NCBI GenBank assembly: GCA_027382625.1
Contig: JAJKFJ010020927.1
Coordinates: 62,001-126,000 of the forward strand
Direction of reading: 5' to 3'
From: Tetmemena sp. SeJ-2015
Lineage: Eukaryota; Ciliophora; Spirotrichea; Sporadotrichida; Oxytrichidae
Length of the DNA stretch: 64,000 bases
The notes beneath the pieces are model-generated. The model made no database searches. It saw only the letters and a program-made list of their open reading frames with translations, and was not told where the DNA came from. This document shows, in pieces, positions 1 to 13,204 of this stretch. The stretch's first letter is position 1; every line of letters begins with the position of its first letter. A program made the position numbers and the translations under genes.

Positions 1-377
1 TAATCAAATAATTTATTCACACCACAGTACATTAAAGATTTATAGTCTTGTTTATTTGATAGTTTGATTGCATGATAGACAGCTTTCGGATTTTCAGTTT
101 TATTTGCTCGCTATTTTCAATTAGAATTATGCGCAAACTATATATCTTTGAATTTTGGAAAATTAATAATTGCTAAAATGTGTATGAAAATTATGAGTTA
201 CTATTTCTTCTATTCTCTTATAATATAGGATTTGATGTTTATTATGATATGATGATAAGTTTATACTCTAGTCTTTGGTTGTCTAATATTTTATAAGCTT
301 AAAATATAGTCTCTTAGAAATAATTATTTACTGATATCCAAATAAGAAACTAAATAATTTGTTTGTTAGAGAGTTGA

Positions 378-3300
378 TCAGTTAGAACAGTAGAGAGTTT
401 CGAAAAGATTATCCTCTTCACCACTTCCGCCAGTGCAGCTCACAAAGGCCATCATGGTCTTAGCTCTTTGACCCTTTGAGTTTATTCTGAAAATGGGGAT
501 GTTTCTGAGAGCTTGGCTTTCGTTTGAAGTCTCAAACTCTTACACCAAATTAGGTTTTTCGCAGAATCTGTTTTGATTATACTGCTCATTAATTTGAGAA
601 TAAGGTATTATTGCAATATTTATGTTACTGAGTGACAATAGGTTGGGGTTGTCTCTTTGGGGATGAATGAGTGTTGCCATAATTTAATATAATTGTGCAA
701 ATCAGTGGTGGCTCTTTAATTCAAGTCCTCTTCCCCAGAGAGGATCCTAGTATTCATGAATTTAATTTATTTTCCATCTTCTGTGATGCTATGACTTCTT
801 CTCTTCTTGCTGATCCTTACCTCCCAATTCTTTCTTGCAGGGGCTTACTTTTCTTCTTCAAGAAGTAAGTCCTTGTCAAAGTTTTATTTGACATTGTGCC
901 TAATGAAATTTAAAATTTGAATTAAGGTAAGAGTTTATCTTAATAAAATTTTTATAATAATAAATGCTGGCGAATAATTAGGATATGAGAGGCGAAATAT
1001 TTTCAAAATACTATAATACTTATCTCTAATATTTTCTTGACTTAATAAATCTAGTTTTAATAAAATAAGTCTTTCAATATTGATTAAAAATTGATGAAAT
1101 TCTCTTGATCTACAATCTCTCTCTAAATAGGATTGCCAAGATGAGAAGTTTGAATTGTAGGGGGGCGAGAGAAATTAACTCTCTAGTCTTGAATATGAAT
1201 ATGATCCTGATTCTTTCTTTTTTGAGCCTGAGATGGCTGTTTGCCAGTCATCTATTTCATTTGAGATTCAAAATACTTATTGAAATAAACAAACACAGAA
1301 TTTTCACAGATTGATAGCGTCTGTGAATGTTACAGCCCTTTGCCTCGCTCTCAAGCTATGAGTGACACTAGGTAGCTCTGAGCTGAGTAGTTTAGTTTAG
1401 ACTGGCCACAAGGCTTTGATGCGCTTGAGTTTTAATGGGAGAACTTATAAATGGAATCTACTCCTCGTACTTCCTTATACCTTCCTCACTAGGACTCAAA
1501 TCCAAAGTTACCTCTCCTTTATAGAGTGAAGCAGAGGTCCTGAGGGTGGGCAGTTAAGGCGTAGGAGAGTGACTCTTGTTACTTAGATTTACTCTAAGAT
1601 TGTAGTTGGCAGGGCTGTTACCTGTGTTAATCTTCAAAGCGTTGATGTTTTGCTTGATCTATTTCAACTTTTATATATCTGGCGATTGGCTTTTGATGGG
1701 CAGGGGTAGGTAATAATAACCCTTTTGTGCGTCTGAAGATATCAAATAGTCATTGTAAGTCTCATCACTGATTTTGAAAGAGCAATATTAAGTATAATGA
1801 TAATTCTAAGAGCACCCCTTCCTTTGAGTTTGATGGTTAGGCCCAACTCGGCAATTCAGATCTGATTCGCACTCTTGATAGTCTTGGTCCATGTTTGAAG
1901 TGGCTCTTTTATTGAACCTGATGAGATTTTGGATTTTTTGAGAACCACTCACCATCTTTGTAAAACAGGGCGCTCTATCATTAAGGCTGCGGATTTCTCT
2001 CTTCCTTCCTCCATAGGTGCTCATTCGTGACTGGATTTCACTTCTTCGATGTTCAACGATGCTTTAGTTAGAAATCTGATTGATAATGCTTTCTCTCATT
2101 AGGTCACTTCGTGAGTCTGAAACTACGAAATTGAGAGGAGGCATCGAAGGTCTACCGCCTTTGAGGTTATTTGATAATAATTTATGAGCTCCCTCTATCT
2201 TTTAGTGATGAAAAGATTATTAAATCAAATTCTTTAAATATAAGCAACAAAAATGATGAGAATCTTAAATTTAGAATGACTTAAGTTCCTGATACTATCT
2301 CAGATTTTTATTGAATTCCTAGCCCTAACCCTTGCTCATGGATTGAGCCTTTGAAAACTCTTAAACATATTATAAGAAGATGAATTGAGGATATGACTCG
2401 TTCCTGATGTTTTCCAATTTTTATTTCCTCTGATTGAATTTGTGAAGATATTGGTAGTTGGGTTACTAATAAATCTTAATTTCTGGGGCTGGTTGAGCCT
2501 TGCTCTTGTTATTATGCAATTAATTTCAAGATGAATGAGTCTCAGAAGATATTTTACTTTTAATTAAAGCAAGAATATTATAATTATTTGATGGGTTTGG
2601 TTCACAGTTAATAAAATTAATTAAAGTTTATCAAAGAGGAGGGCACATAATTGTCAAAAGCTTCCTAAGATGACAGCAAACTTATTCTCTTAATATTTAC
2701 ACACTTAAATCAACGTAATAAATTTGTTTAACTCTTTAGAATTTGAGAGTAGTCGCAACTGTACTGGTCATCTTGTGAGCTGTGGGTCTTTGCACTGAGT
2801 GGCTTAGATTCCCAATCTTAGTTGAGGAATGGAGAGCGGTACAAATCTGATGTGCTAGAGTTGCCACTGTCGACTTTAATTTATTCATCGCTAGATCCCC
2901 CACACAGTCTATAGTCCATGGTTTACTCGTGCAGTTACTGCAGAGCGAGTTCAATAACTGGTGGATATAAAATCATTGCATTGATTTGGATTCTTGTTTC
3001 CAAAGGATTTTGATAGAGCAGCAAGTGAGTCCGAATTTAAGGAACTTGAATTGGCTTTGGTTTTGAAATCTGTGTTGGTGCAAGAATCTTTCTTTTACTA
3101 GTAGTGGCGCTAATTTTTAGAGTTCAAATCTTCGCCTATAATTGAATCGTTTTGGAAATCATAGTCTTCTATATAAAACCAAATCTTTATACAGATATAT
3201 CATAGTCATTGAGAGCCATATCAGTATGGTGACGTTGGTGTTTAGCTTATCTCTGATTTAAGTATACAAATAATTTTGAGGCCTTGAGTATTGTGCTTGC

Positions 3301-4546
3301 TTTTGATTTGAAAATTAGAATTTGAGTCCAGTTGAAGTGGTTTCCGCGGGCTGGTGATGCGCGTTGAGTAAAGATTGCTTCTTCTCTGCAGTTACTCCGA
3401 GAGATTTCCTCTTCATGATTTACTTCCTCTTGATATTTTGAATGTAATCATTATTTGCCTGATTCATTAAAGTTGAGTTCGGTTAGTTTGAAAATTTCTA
3501 ACTAATTTCTAATCTCTCCTTATCATAGAATTACAATTGGAAAAAGGATTTAAAGAATATCTTAAGTATTTAAGCTAAATCTTAAGTGAAGTATATAGGA
3601 AAGCAATATTAACTATGGCAGAGCTAATGTTGAAATTCACCACGGGGCTGAGCTGACTTCTGTTGGAAGATCTCTTAGAGGGTACCATAATCTACTGATT
3701 GGTACTTTGCTATGAAGGGATGCTTACCAAGCCCATTCTGCTATGAGGATAAGGGACTCTTCCTTGTTTACAATTAGTAGTGGGCTAGAACTTATTGTCC
3801 TAGTTCCAAGGCTAAAGTTGTATCATAATTTATCATAATCATATCATATAACTTGTCCAATATCCATATTTATTTGATTTTTGGGGTGAGCGCTATTTCC
3901 GACAGAGGGGTTGAATTTGGAGTTGTATAGAGAGCTGTATAAATCATCGCACTAGGTGGAGATATCGAACAGATGAGCGTTAGGTCTAGCCAGGTAACTC
4001 TTTCTTCCTGACGATTCCTCATAATATGAAAAGCAAAAGTGGGTTCATAACCTTGTTGTGGCTTATTTGTGCAATCGAAAGTACTCTTTCTGGGGTGTGC
4101 TTAGTTATTAGCAAAGTTTTCCATGATGCTTTCTGTCATGTATTCTCTGAAAGATGCGTCCTCCAAATCTTGGCTTCTTTTCCCTCCGTTTATCTTTTAC
4201 ACTAAAATTTACTAGGCATTTCATGTAAGTGTTTGAAATTTAAAGATACTAAGTTATCAGTGTAATCCTATTCGAGAACGATTTCTTTGGCCTCTTAGGA
4301 ACTGGGAGCAACGATGAAGACTGAGCTGTCATCGTTTAAGTAGGCGGAGCCAGTCTCAATTTTGAATCTTTGGAATGGATTGTCACTGAGCTGACTGGTG
4401 GAGTGGCCAAGAGTGGAGCAACTTGGAGTGTGGTTGAAATGCATGAGCCTGCTTTGTTGGAGGCTGAGTGCTTGCAAGAACTCGTCTTCATTTATTTAGA
4501 GTTGGCTGGGAGTGTTCTCTGGCGACTGCTAAGTGTAGTAGTTCAT
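378..4546 (-). CDS. Ser/Gln-rich hypothetical protein, broken into several MDSs
   Basis: Unrecognised gene. Read on the minus strand with TAA/TAG as Gln, several long open stretches follow each other in different frames. The likely start is ATG at 4544-4546 (MNYYTQQSPENTPSQLQ), open to TGA at 4136. Other coding-looking stretches lie near 4140-3590, 3130-2700, 2040-1800, 1560-1240 and 850-700. The last piece runs from about 680 to TGA at 378-380 and ends LFETLYCSN. Composition is rich in Ser, Gln, Asn and Thr with no domain I recognise. The purine-rich strand is the minus strand, as in the other genes here. Frame changes between stretches fit IESs, but I did not resolve the pointers, and scrambling is not excluded. 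That it is one gene is inferred from shared strand and composition. Confidence 0.45.
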
Positions 4547-4559
4547 CTAATGTAAATGC

Positions 4560-5500
4560 TGGAATGATAGTTTTAGGTTGCAGTTAGTTTGATGGAGGAT
4601 AGTTTGATAGTTTGATATAAAACTCAGTGAATGATTTAATTATATTGGTAACCCTACAACTCATAAACCTTCCATTGTATTCTAATTTTATAATAATTAT
4701 AATTCTGTATAATAAGTTTAAATTAATAAATTTGAGTGGAGTAATAATTATCTATCAAATTAGTTTGATGGGTTTGAGAATAATCAGTGTCCTCAATCAA
4801 ATTATTATTAAATAGAAGTGAAATATCCATAATTTCTTCTAATCAGTCAGTTTTATTTATTCTTAATCTCTTATTTCTCTCTATTTGCGCCCTGAATTAT
4901 TAAATCATGATATCTGAATGCATAAATAATTGCATTAATTTCGTTTTTAATAACCTAGAGTCTTAATTAGATTTGCATTTGATATTTTATCTTAGCTTTT
5001 AAAAAATTTCTGGTATTTATTTGAAGAATGAACAACATCAAAAATTTACTTTTATATTGATTTATTTGATGTAAAATTATGAGGGAAAGTGGAATAAATA
5101 ATATTATAGTGCTTGTAATTTATAAAAATCAGCATGAACTCGCCCTAATTCGAAGATAACTCGCAACATCTTTCCCACTACTAGTTCAGCTCAAATGTTG
5201 ATCCCTACTTGCCGGAGAGTCTCAATCAGACTTAAAATACAAATATAAATCAAAATTAGCTGCTCAATATTTCAGAAAACTCCTCTCCAAACCTTTATAT
5301 AATTTTAATTAACAGATAATAAAGGTAATTATACAATTAAGTTTTAAATTTAAACCCCAGAATTAATATAATGAGAGAGGACAGCTAAGATTTATTCAGT
5401 GTGGGATCCAGATTAAAGCTGAGCGAAGTTTAACTCGAGGAGCGTAAACTTAAATTTTATTCTATAAAGAATATAAATGCTTAATAAAACTATTCAAGGA
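4560..5500. other. AT-rich non-coding stretch
   Basis: Very AT-rich spacer between the divergently placed Ser/Gln-rich gene (-) and the DENN gene (+). I see no coding pattern or repeat in it. It should hold both promoters, and it could also hold germline-limited DNA. Confidence 0.4.
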
Positions 5501-5529
5501 ACTTATGTTGAGTTCCATATCTTATAAAT

Positions 5530-8500
5530 AGAGTGAGGTTTCAGTCACTGCAAGTCAGTAAATTTCTTTAAAAATAAGATGTTATTTAATTGTAAATTAC
5601 AAGAGATAACAAACCTGAATTACAGCAATAAGATTAGCAATAGAGCTCATCTCAAAACCAACAAAGAAGAGTCAATTTCCAAAATTAGAATAATAATCGA
5701 GTGCAGCAAAATTAGCAAATTAAAACAGGATAAGGAGATCATCAAGCTAATTAAAGAGCGCAAATGAGCAAACACTCTTAGAGTAATTAGATTAACAAAT
5801 AGAGACAATTCTCCTCGGAAAATTTCGAAAGCGCTGATGGATCCTCTCCTGAATTTTTGAGGGAGAAAAGAAAGGCATAAGAAATTAAAATAGTTTTATA
5901 AATAAACCATCTTCATTTAAGACTGATTTTGTCTCAAATTTTTTATATTTTACAATTTATTAGAAGAGGAGATGATGAAAAAATTGGAAGAGGAATTTTA
6001 CAACTAGTTAGAAGAGAGCGATACCTTAGTAGATTATTTTGGCATCATAGGTCTAGATCAGCAACGCATAGCTCAATTTTTCCATGAAGGGTTAAACAAA
6101 GAATAGATTGCAGAAGAGCTAAAAAAGATGAAGCCAGCTGTTATTTGCAAATTCCCACCTAAAGATAAAAAGGGCTTAGAAATAGATAATTCTATATCCG
6201 ATCTCTAAAATGTAAGTGTTCTTATTTTTTCAGAATAAAATTTCTAAAGAATTCTCTAACATTGTTTTGTTAATAACTCGATTTTGGTAGAATGTGTTTC
6301 CGTTAGGGTATCAAATATTGGAGTAAGCGATTCCACCTGAGCCTAAACACATGACGGCCATGCTTGATTCGGGACTACAGAAAATTTTTGTTCAGTAAGT
6401 TAACTTTCCAGTATTGGATTAATGCTATAGGTTTCTGGTGATTTACGAAGAGTTAGATGAATACAAGCAAGCATATGAGAATTATGCTTAATTTGCGAAG
6501 TAAAACAATGTGACTTTGACAGTCAACCATGAATAATTAATTAATATCATTAATTTAATGAATTTAGTGAGAATGGAATCTCAAATAGAGTGTTTTATTA
6601 TTAAATTCAAAACGTCTTAAGATTGCTATGCTTTCATGTTAATCTTATTAGTTCATCTCTCGAACAGAATTCTCAAGTAAATCTCTGACTGTGACACCTC
6701 TGAAATCGCATACTATGAGTGCAGCTCTCGTCAACTATACTCGCAATGGTTAGGTCAGGGCACTGCGACTCGCTTTGAGGCGGGGAAGGAGGCCTCCACC
6801 TCTTGACTAACCTTCCCTTCTCGAAGCCGTTGTCTGCCTTCTCTGGCTCTTGCTCAGAGTGTTGGGGGAGTGGCCACTCTGTCGATGTCATCATTCTTCA
6901 GAATTTCAAGTATGACCTTCGCTAGGTTTGTTATTTAATAATCAAACAGCAATTACTATAATTTGAGGATAATTTTAATGAATAAGAAAGAGAGGAGGGA
7001 ATGAATGATGAGGAGAGAAACTACACACAGTCTTCGAAGCATATGTAAAGTCCAGATCTCTTGAACGAAAGCTCAATCCTAGGGTACGATGATGGCAGAT
7101 CTAACAGCAACTTAAATAGCAAGAACTAAACTCCAGCAGGCTTGACAGTCTCTGCCTTTCCAGCAGGATAGCAGTAGTTAACTGTCAGATAATATCCGAA
7201 TAACCTTGACGATAGAGGTACTTCAGGAGTTACAAGTGAGACTGGTCCCACCCGAGCTAGCAATGTCAAATTTTAATACAATGCATTTGAATTGATTTAC
7301 ATTCAAATATGTAGAGGGGCTTGATGACAGAACAACAGGCATATTTGGAGAATAAGTTTTACAAAGTAATAATTTATATCCTTCTTTTGAGATATTCCTA
7401 GGATTAGGCAATCTGAGATTTATATCTAAGAGGAAGAGGAGAAGAAAGATATTGGTCAAAGAGGAAAGTAAAAGTCCAATTAAAGCTAATCTCCTTTGAA
7501 TCAAAACGGTGGTAAATTTAATTTTGGTGGGAATTCTCCGAATGCTGTGCCGACATTAAGATCAGATAAACTTGTTTCACTAATTCTGGATTCATTTTTG
7601 AATCTAACATATTTAAAAGCTAAGAGAGCGGATAGTACAATTAAAAGCATAACTTAATTCATAATTCATTCTCATTTAAAAAAATTTCACTCTTGATCAT
7701 TCTAAGCATCCTAATTTTCCATAAACTCCAACAATAAGCAAGCAGTAGTCTGCGCAGCATAATGGATCCAACAGTAGCACTCTGATTTCTCACAATTAGG
7801 GAACCACTTCAAGCATTTTTGGAAACAGATTAAATTCATCCCCTATTATACTCTCTATAAGATTGATGAGTTAAAGTGTGCCAGTAAGATATCACAAGGT
7901 GTATATTCCGAAGGCTCTTTGCCTAATGTCTCGCTATCCATTCTACGATTACTTCAGTGAAATACTGGAAGATATCTACCGAGCTTCGAGACATCACGTC
8001 TTCAACGTCATTGAGTCTTACATAATAAAGCTAGTTTTGGAGACTCCAGCTCCTCCGAGAGGATTGGTTAAAGTTAAGTATAATAAGTTCGCTAAAAAGC
8101 ACTCATGCTTGGAACTCAAACAGCCATCCATAAATTAATTGCCCTATGTTAACAATACCTTCTTCAACATTCTATTCAAAACGATCGGAATCGAAGACAT
8201 CGTCACAATATTTACTCATATGCTAGTTGAAAAACACGTAAGTGAGATTTAGTAATCTTATTAACTAAACCTTTAGATATTGATATCAGCCCCAAATCCA
8301 GAGATACTTATTTAATAAGAAAATACGTAAGATGCATATACTTATCCCTCTTTCGTAATGTCTAATCTACTTGATTCATCCATTTGAGTGGACTTACTGG
8401 ATGGCGTACTTAGCTCGACAGCCAGACTTACCAGTGGAGCAAACCTCTCTATCCTTACTGTATCTCATCCAATGCCATTTAAACTTATAGTGCACTTCCA

Positions 8501-11447
8501 TAGCCCTACTTAGCATGCATTCTTGACAAAGACTATGACGAAGCAATTAGAGTGCTTGAAACTAATAACTCAGAGGCAAATCCTCTCGTTATCAGGATAA
8601 ACCCCTATTTAACTATTTTATCTTTATAACTTACAAATATATAATAAAGTTTACTGACTCATGAAGTAAGTTAATGAATTCCTATCTCTAAATGGGATAG
8701 AGTGAGTTAGGAAATTTTTATAAACTTTGATGATAATTTGAGATGTGATTGAATGACTGGTAGATAATGTAGTTCAAATGCGTGAGCACAGTTCTCAAGG
8801 ATAATTAAGCAGTGCGTTATCATGTAAAAGCAAAGACTGCCAATACACTTCAGCTCCCCAAGAGATTGAGAAGTCCTCTCCTAGATAAACTCAAAAAGAT
8901 ACTCAAAGCCTCTGCACAGAGGAATGAAGAGGTTTTCTCGGACTAAACTGTCAATGATATCAGGAATGAGTTCTATGAAGTTTTGCTATAGCTATTTGCT
9001 TACTATCATGAGTTCATTAGGAAAGATGAATATGGCGACTTTACTTTCGACATTAAATGCAAATAATGTTAGTTTCATATTTTAAGATAACATAAAGAGG
9101 TTCATGTAAATTTCCAATAGACAGCATAGAGAGTTCTATCTAGAATTTTTCCCACTCAACACTTAAAATGATAGATAGGAAAGAGGTTTGAACAGCTTAT
9201 TCTAAAATTTCATATCTCAATAGCAAGTCAACACATTTAATAACATCTAGTGCTCCATTATGCACTTCAAGGAGTCAATTTAATGCATGCAAGATAAAGA
9301 TACAGGAGTTTTAGTTAAGAGAGCAAATGCTTTCTTAGAGGACCCATCGCAGAGAATAGAGCACACTCAATAAAAAAATTAATTCCATTAACTTAACTTT
9401 TTTAAACCAATATGTAGGTATCTATATTTTTTATAGGGATTGACTGTTGATGCACCTTGGCCAGAGAACAATAATTTCTCAATGAGGGAACTGAAGGACT
9501 CATACCCTCATCATTTTCTATTATTTACCTAATGAGCTAAGACATGCCCTGGTTATTCCCTGTAGAAGCAAATTTAGATGAGGATAGCAGAGAGGGATAT
9601 CGCTACCCTATTTTTCCAGTCTTAAATCCCCTGCTATACAAGTCTAGTAAAATATTTCCTCGAACCCTAGCTCCAATTTTGGAGAGTATGTTCCAGAGAA
9701 ACGAAAACTATCGCCGCACTGATAGTAAGATGTATAACTCAATCTTCTAGAGGTAGAAGATAAATATTCCTTAAGTGAGCAGACAAGAAGGAACCTATGT
9801 GCATGTGACTTGGATATACATGTGGTGCGCTACTCTCTGGATGTAGGACGAGCGAGAGAAGCAGTTCAGGCTGATGCAGGTTTTGCAAGTGGTGAATAGA
9901 CTAAAGAATGACTACATACAGCGTCTGTAGCTTGACTTGTTCTTCTTGCTCATAGAAACAAGTTTTCTCTATGGGGATTTCAAAATGACTCACACTATTT
10001 ATAAAACACTTGAGGACTATGATCTCAAGCCAGATGCTAGAATTCAGCAGAGATATTTCTAGCACTCTAAGATACATCAAAAGAAAGTAGAGCAACAATA
10101 AAAAATCAAGAATTAGCTTAAAAGGCAACAGCGATTAAGGAACAATTAGTAGCAAAACTAAAGAAATCAGAATATAAGTGAGAACATAATTTATATTAGT
10201 GCTATCTAATTTTTTTAAAGGAGGTTACAAGAAAAGAAGAGGATAGTTTAAATATTAATGATTAAGTATCCAAGATAATTATTACTCAATAGCTAATTAT
10301 ATTTATTGCTACTTTTATTATAAAATTTGTGAAAAATGAAGGAATTGAGGTTGGAAGTCATCCATAACTAATTTTTCTGAGTATATTTTTGAGTCAATCA
10401 ATTTAAAATTTTGAAAGTCCATCCAATCATTCCTTTATCAAGATTAGCTTTCTTTAACACATATGAATTTACCATTTTATCAAATGAGATTTAAATATAT
10501 CATTTTAAAATATATACCGAGCAATAATATTACAACTAACCTTAATAACGTAAGCATAGGAGTTGGCATACCAAATCCTTAAAATTCAGCAGACAGAACA
10601 ATAAGGAGGTCTGATGTTAACCCAAGTGTAATTAAAAAAGAGTCCATAATAAACGAAAGAGAAAATAAAAAGAAGCAGCTGGATGCTTAATACCTCAATC
10701 CTAATTCAAACTTCTATCGAAGGTAAAAGAATCAGTTCAATTTTAGGCGGAGAACTTTTAAAAATGCTGATGATAGAGGGATTCTCTTTGACGAGGTAAA
10801 ATTAAAGCTTTAAGAGCAGTGTGGCAATTGCAACGGGCAACTCTTTGCAAATTAATTGAGAAAGGCTATCGAGAGACAGCATATGCAGTAGCTTAGGAGT
10901 GGAGGCAAAGTGATATCTGCTCTTTGCACATACTGTGGGAAGGACATCAATACACCTACTCTCTATGTAACAATAGGGAAAAGAGTTAAGAATATCCCAG
11001 GCTCATACAAAGAGGAAGATACAGTGTTCTTCAATGCGGCTTAAATACATAGCTTTATAGAGTACGAGTTTCTTCGCTAAGAGGATCTCAGACTCAATGT
11101 AAAAGACCTAAGAGAGACCAATAAGCAAGTATTCTGGAACTTAATTTACTACTTCAACGACTATGTTCTGCCTTTTGATTTTATCCTTCCTTATGAAGAA
11201 ACTCCTAAAGAAATAGAACATTAATATTCTCTATAAAGTTTATCAATTCGTTATAAGCTAATCTTCTGATAAAATTTACTGTATTTATAAACATGACTAT
11301 GAATTGCTAAAAAGAAATGCTTAACTAGTAAAGGTTTATCAAGCAAAAGAGGATATAGAAGAGCCCTTGCCTGATGAAATTGAGGATCCTGGTATGATGG
11401 AGCTCGGACCTAAAGGAAGAATAAGGCCTACCAGAATAAGATAGTGA
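5530..11447 (+). CDS. DENN-domain protein (likely Rab guanine-nucleotide exchange factor)
   Basis: DENN proteins activate Rab GTPases in membrane traffic. An open Gln/Asn-rich leader (about 5530-5890) precedes a uDENN segment containing LVDYFGIIGLD (about 6025) and NVFPLGYQ (about 6300). The core DENN region follows from about 7880 (VYIPKALCLMSRYPFYDYF, LVLETPAPPRGLVKV, GIEDIVTIF). Two IESs then interrupt the PNPEIL...IHPFEWTY...LDKDYDEA segment. A dDENN-like region with IRNEFYEVLLQLFAYYHEF lies near 8970. Further C-terminal parts include a two-CxxC zinc-binding segment (CGNC, about 10830; CTYC, about 10930), as in DENND4-type proteins. TGA is at 11445-11447. The start codon is not found and may lie on an unseen MDS. 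The subfamily is uncertain, and that the zinc segment belongs to the same gene is inferred from frame and strand. Confidence 0.8.
8304..8345 (+). other. IES in the DENN gene, pointer ATACTTAT
   Basis: The direct repeat ATACTTAT occurs at 8304-8311 and 8338-8345. Removing 34 bp (insert plus one repeat) joins PNPEIL to IPLSQCLIYLIHPFEW, the expected core DENN sequence. Unremoved, the frame runs into a TGA just after. Confidence 0.85.
8393..8460 (+). other. IES in the DENN gene, pointer CTTACTG
   Basis: CTTACTG at 8393-8399 and 8454-8460 bounds a 61-bp unit. Removal joins HPFEWTY to CISSNAIQTYSALPQPYL and keeps the frame through ILDKDYDEA. Without removal the frame meets a TGA. The insert is less AT-rich than most here and is itself open in one frame. 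Confidence 0.7.
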
Positions 11448-11609
11448 GGAAACTAAAATCAAATTATAGGGTCATTAAAACTTTTAAATTCTATTTATTT
11501 AAAGATAGGTTTATTATGCATATTTCTAAAGCCTATTTTAGCAGTTTATAGAGATAATTTCAGTAGAAATCGGTGTGAAATTGATTAGTTGTTGATATAG
11601 CTTTTAATT

Positions 11610-13101
11610 TCAATTGTATTTGAAGCTGCTTGATCTTGGATAGTTAGTCTATTGCAACTGGTATTAATTTTTATCTATGGAAGAGGGCAAAAGCTATGCA
11701 TTAAGGTTTGGATTGAAGTTGCCATAGCTTTCATCTGACTGAGCAGATTCATTATCCACTTCGTCCATTTCTTGATGCTGCTAACTCTCTCGGAAATTTC
11801 CACTATTAAACAGCTCCCTTATTTCTATAATAGCATTGGTATCCTTAAAAACACTAGCTTACTTTTGCTTTGATACTCAGTTATTAGGATAACGAAGAGG
11901 CAAGGGAAGAATTCGTAAATGATTTGGAACTAAAGAATATGATTAGACTCGATCATATAAAAATTCTTACAAGAGATTCCCAGAAAACTGGATTTACTGA
12001 CTCAGGATAAAAGCGAGGGACAAGACCCCAAGTGAAGAGCAGATTATATACAGCCTTTATTGCGAAAACTAAAGTCATGAGTACTGTGATCCAAATCACT
12101 CTCACGTTAAGTGCTTTCAGAATCTCTTTTTCCTCTTTCTCTGAATTATCAATCAAGCTCGAAATAATTAAAGTGAGACGCATTCCATAGTTAGTCATGC
12201 AAACTGCGAAAATGAGATAGACAACTCCAAATAGTCCACATATAGCTTTGAGGAACTAAGGATTAGAGTAGTAGATAAACCCGTTGTCTATAAAGTTGAT
12301 GAGAGGAATGAGATGATGTTACTATAAATTGCCATGCCAAAGAAGAACAAGTAGGTTAGAGCGTTGAAGGTATAAAAGAAAGGCTTGAGCAGGCTGTTTG
12401 ACTCAGATTCCTCCTCCATTACTATCAGTGCAAAGTAGTAAATGAAGAGAGAGAAAGCGCTGAAGAAGAGCAAGCTCGGTACCTATTGCATGATGATGTA
12501 TAGCCAATACAGGTCTGGTGTATAGTTAGTAAAAAGGACAATAATGCATCCCATTGCCCTCACTAAAGTTGCAGATAACTTTTAATTTGTAATAACTTAC
12601 TAACACAAGTGAGGCAAAGAAAGTTGAAAAATCTCTGTTTATAAATGAGACCATCTCTTTATTGCTAGCTCAAAGAGTTTTAGGAGGAAATGTAGTAATT
12701 GTTGTTATTCGAAGCACTCGTGAAAGTTCCTTTTTTCTTGAAAGCCATTTATAAAATGAAGTTTAAATAAGAAAATATTCTGCGTAATTAAGACCATTCC
12801 ACTTGACTTTGTATTTGAGTGATTATAAGCATTATTGCCTCCTAATAAAGGATGTGCTCCAGTTCTTCCAAGGCTTTCCTCTTGCATGACTTATTGACTG
12901 GAGCCATTAAGATGCTGATCAGTATACTTGTTGTAGTATGAATTTGATTCGTATAAGTTTCTTTGAATTGCTTTGAAACTGATGGCTAAGATGAATCCTG
13001 CTGCTGTAATGAACATCAGAAATTCAGCATCTTATATTTATTTAAATGTTCTATAATTCAATAAGAAGGAACCATTTATCTCCAAATCCTAGTTGGTTCA
13101 T
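11610..13101 (-). CDS. Polytopic membrane protein, THH1/TOM1/TOM3-like
   Basis: Multi-pass membrane protein, probably seven segments. It starts at ATG 13099-13101 (MNQLGFGDKWFLLIEF) and, after an IES is removed, continues LMFITAAGFILAISFK. Later hydrophobic segments include FFASLVLVRAMGCIIVLFT, VPSLLFFSAFSLFIYYFAL (close to the LPsLLFFstYtLL motif of the TOM1 family), FYTFNALTYLFFFGMAIYS, and IWITVLMTLVFAIKAVYNLL. A hydrophilic Ser/Gln tail ends at TGA 11610-11612. At least two IESs lie inside, and more frame changes near 12240-12290 and 11890-11960 suggest others or introns. In plants TOM1/TOM3 are tonoplast proteins and distantly GPCR-like. The role in a ciliate is unknown. A GPR137-like protein is the main alternative. 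Confidence 0.55.
12562..12603 (-). other. IES in the TOM1-like gene, pointer ACTAA (mimics an intron)
   Basis: ACTAA at 12562-12566 and 12599-12603 on the + strand. Removing 37 bp joins FFASLVL to VRAMGCIIVLF in frame. On the coding strand the same DNA reads GTAAGT...TTTAG and could pass for an intron, but splicing 38 nt at those ends puts TGA directly after the joint. The pointer reading is therefore preferred. Confidence 0.6.
13021..13060 (-). other. IES near the start of the TOM1-like gene, pointer AATTCA
   Basis: AATTCA repeats at 13021-13026 and 13055-13060. Removing 34 bp joins MNQLGFGDKWFLLIE to FLMFITAAGFILA, making one uninterrupted first transmembrane segment. Without removal the first frame stops at TGA. 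Confidence 0.8.
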
Positions 13102-13204
13102 CTCCAGTTCAGAATCATAAAATTAATAGTAACAGATAATTCAACATTTTTTAATCCAGAAAAACATTAGTCTTATAAGCATTTATTGTCTTTTTAAAAA
13201 TTCT

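Noticed and set aside
4295..4360. SAYLNDDSSV on the minus strand, resembling a reverse-transcriptase YxDD box
   Set aside because: The flanking sequence has none of the other RT blocks, and the surrounding frame is Ser/Gln-rich and starts at a nearby ATG. I read it as part of the hypothetical gene, not a LINE.
5579..5767. 62-codon + strand frame starting MLFNCKLQ
   Set aside because: The overlapping Gln-rich frame continues past it into FSSENFESADGSSPEFLREK and toward the DENN region, so this frame looks like a shadow.
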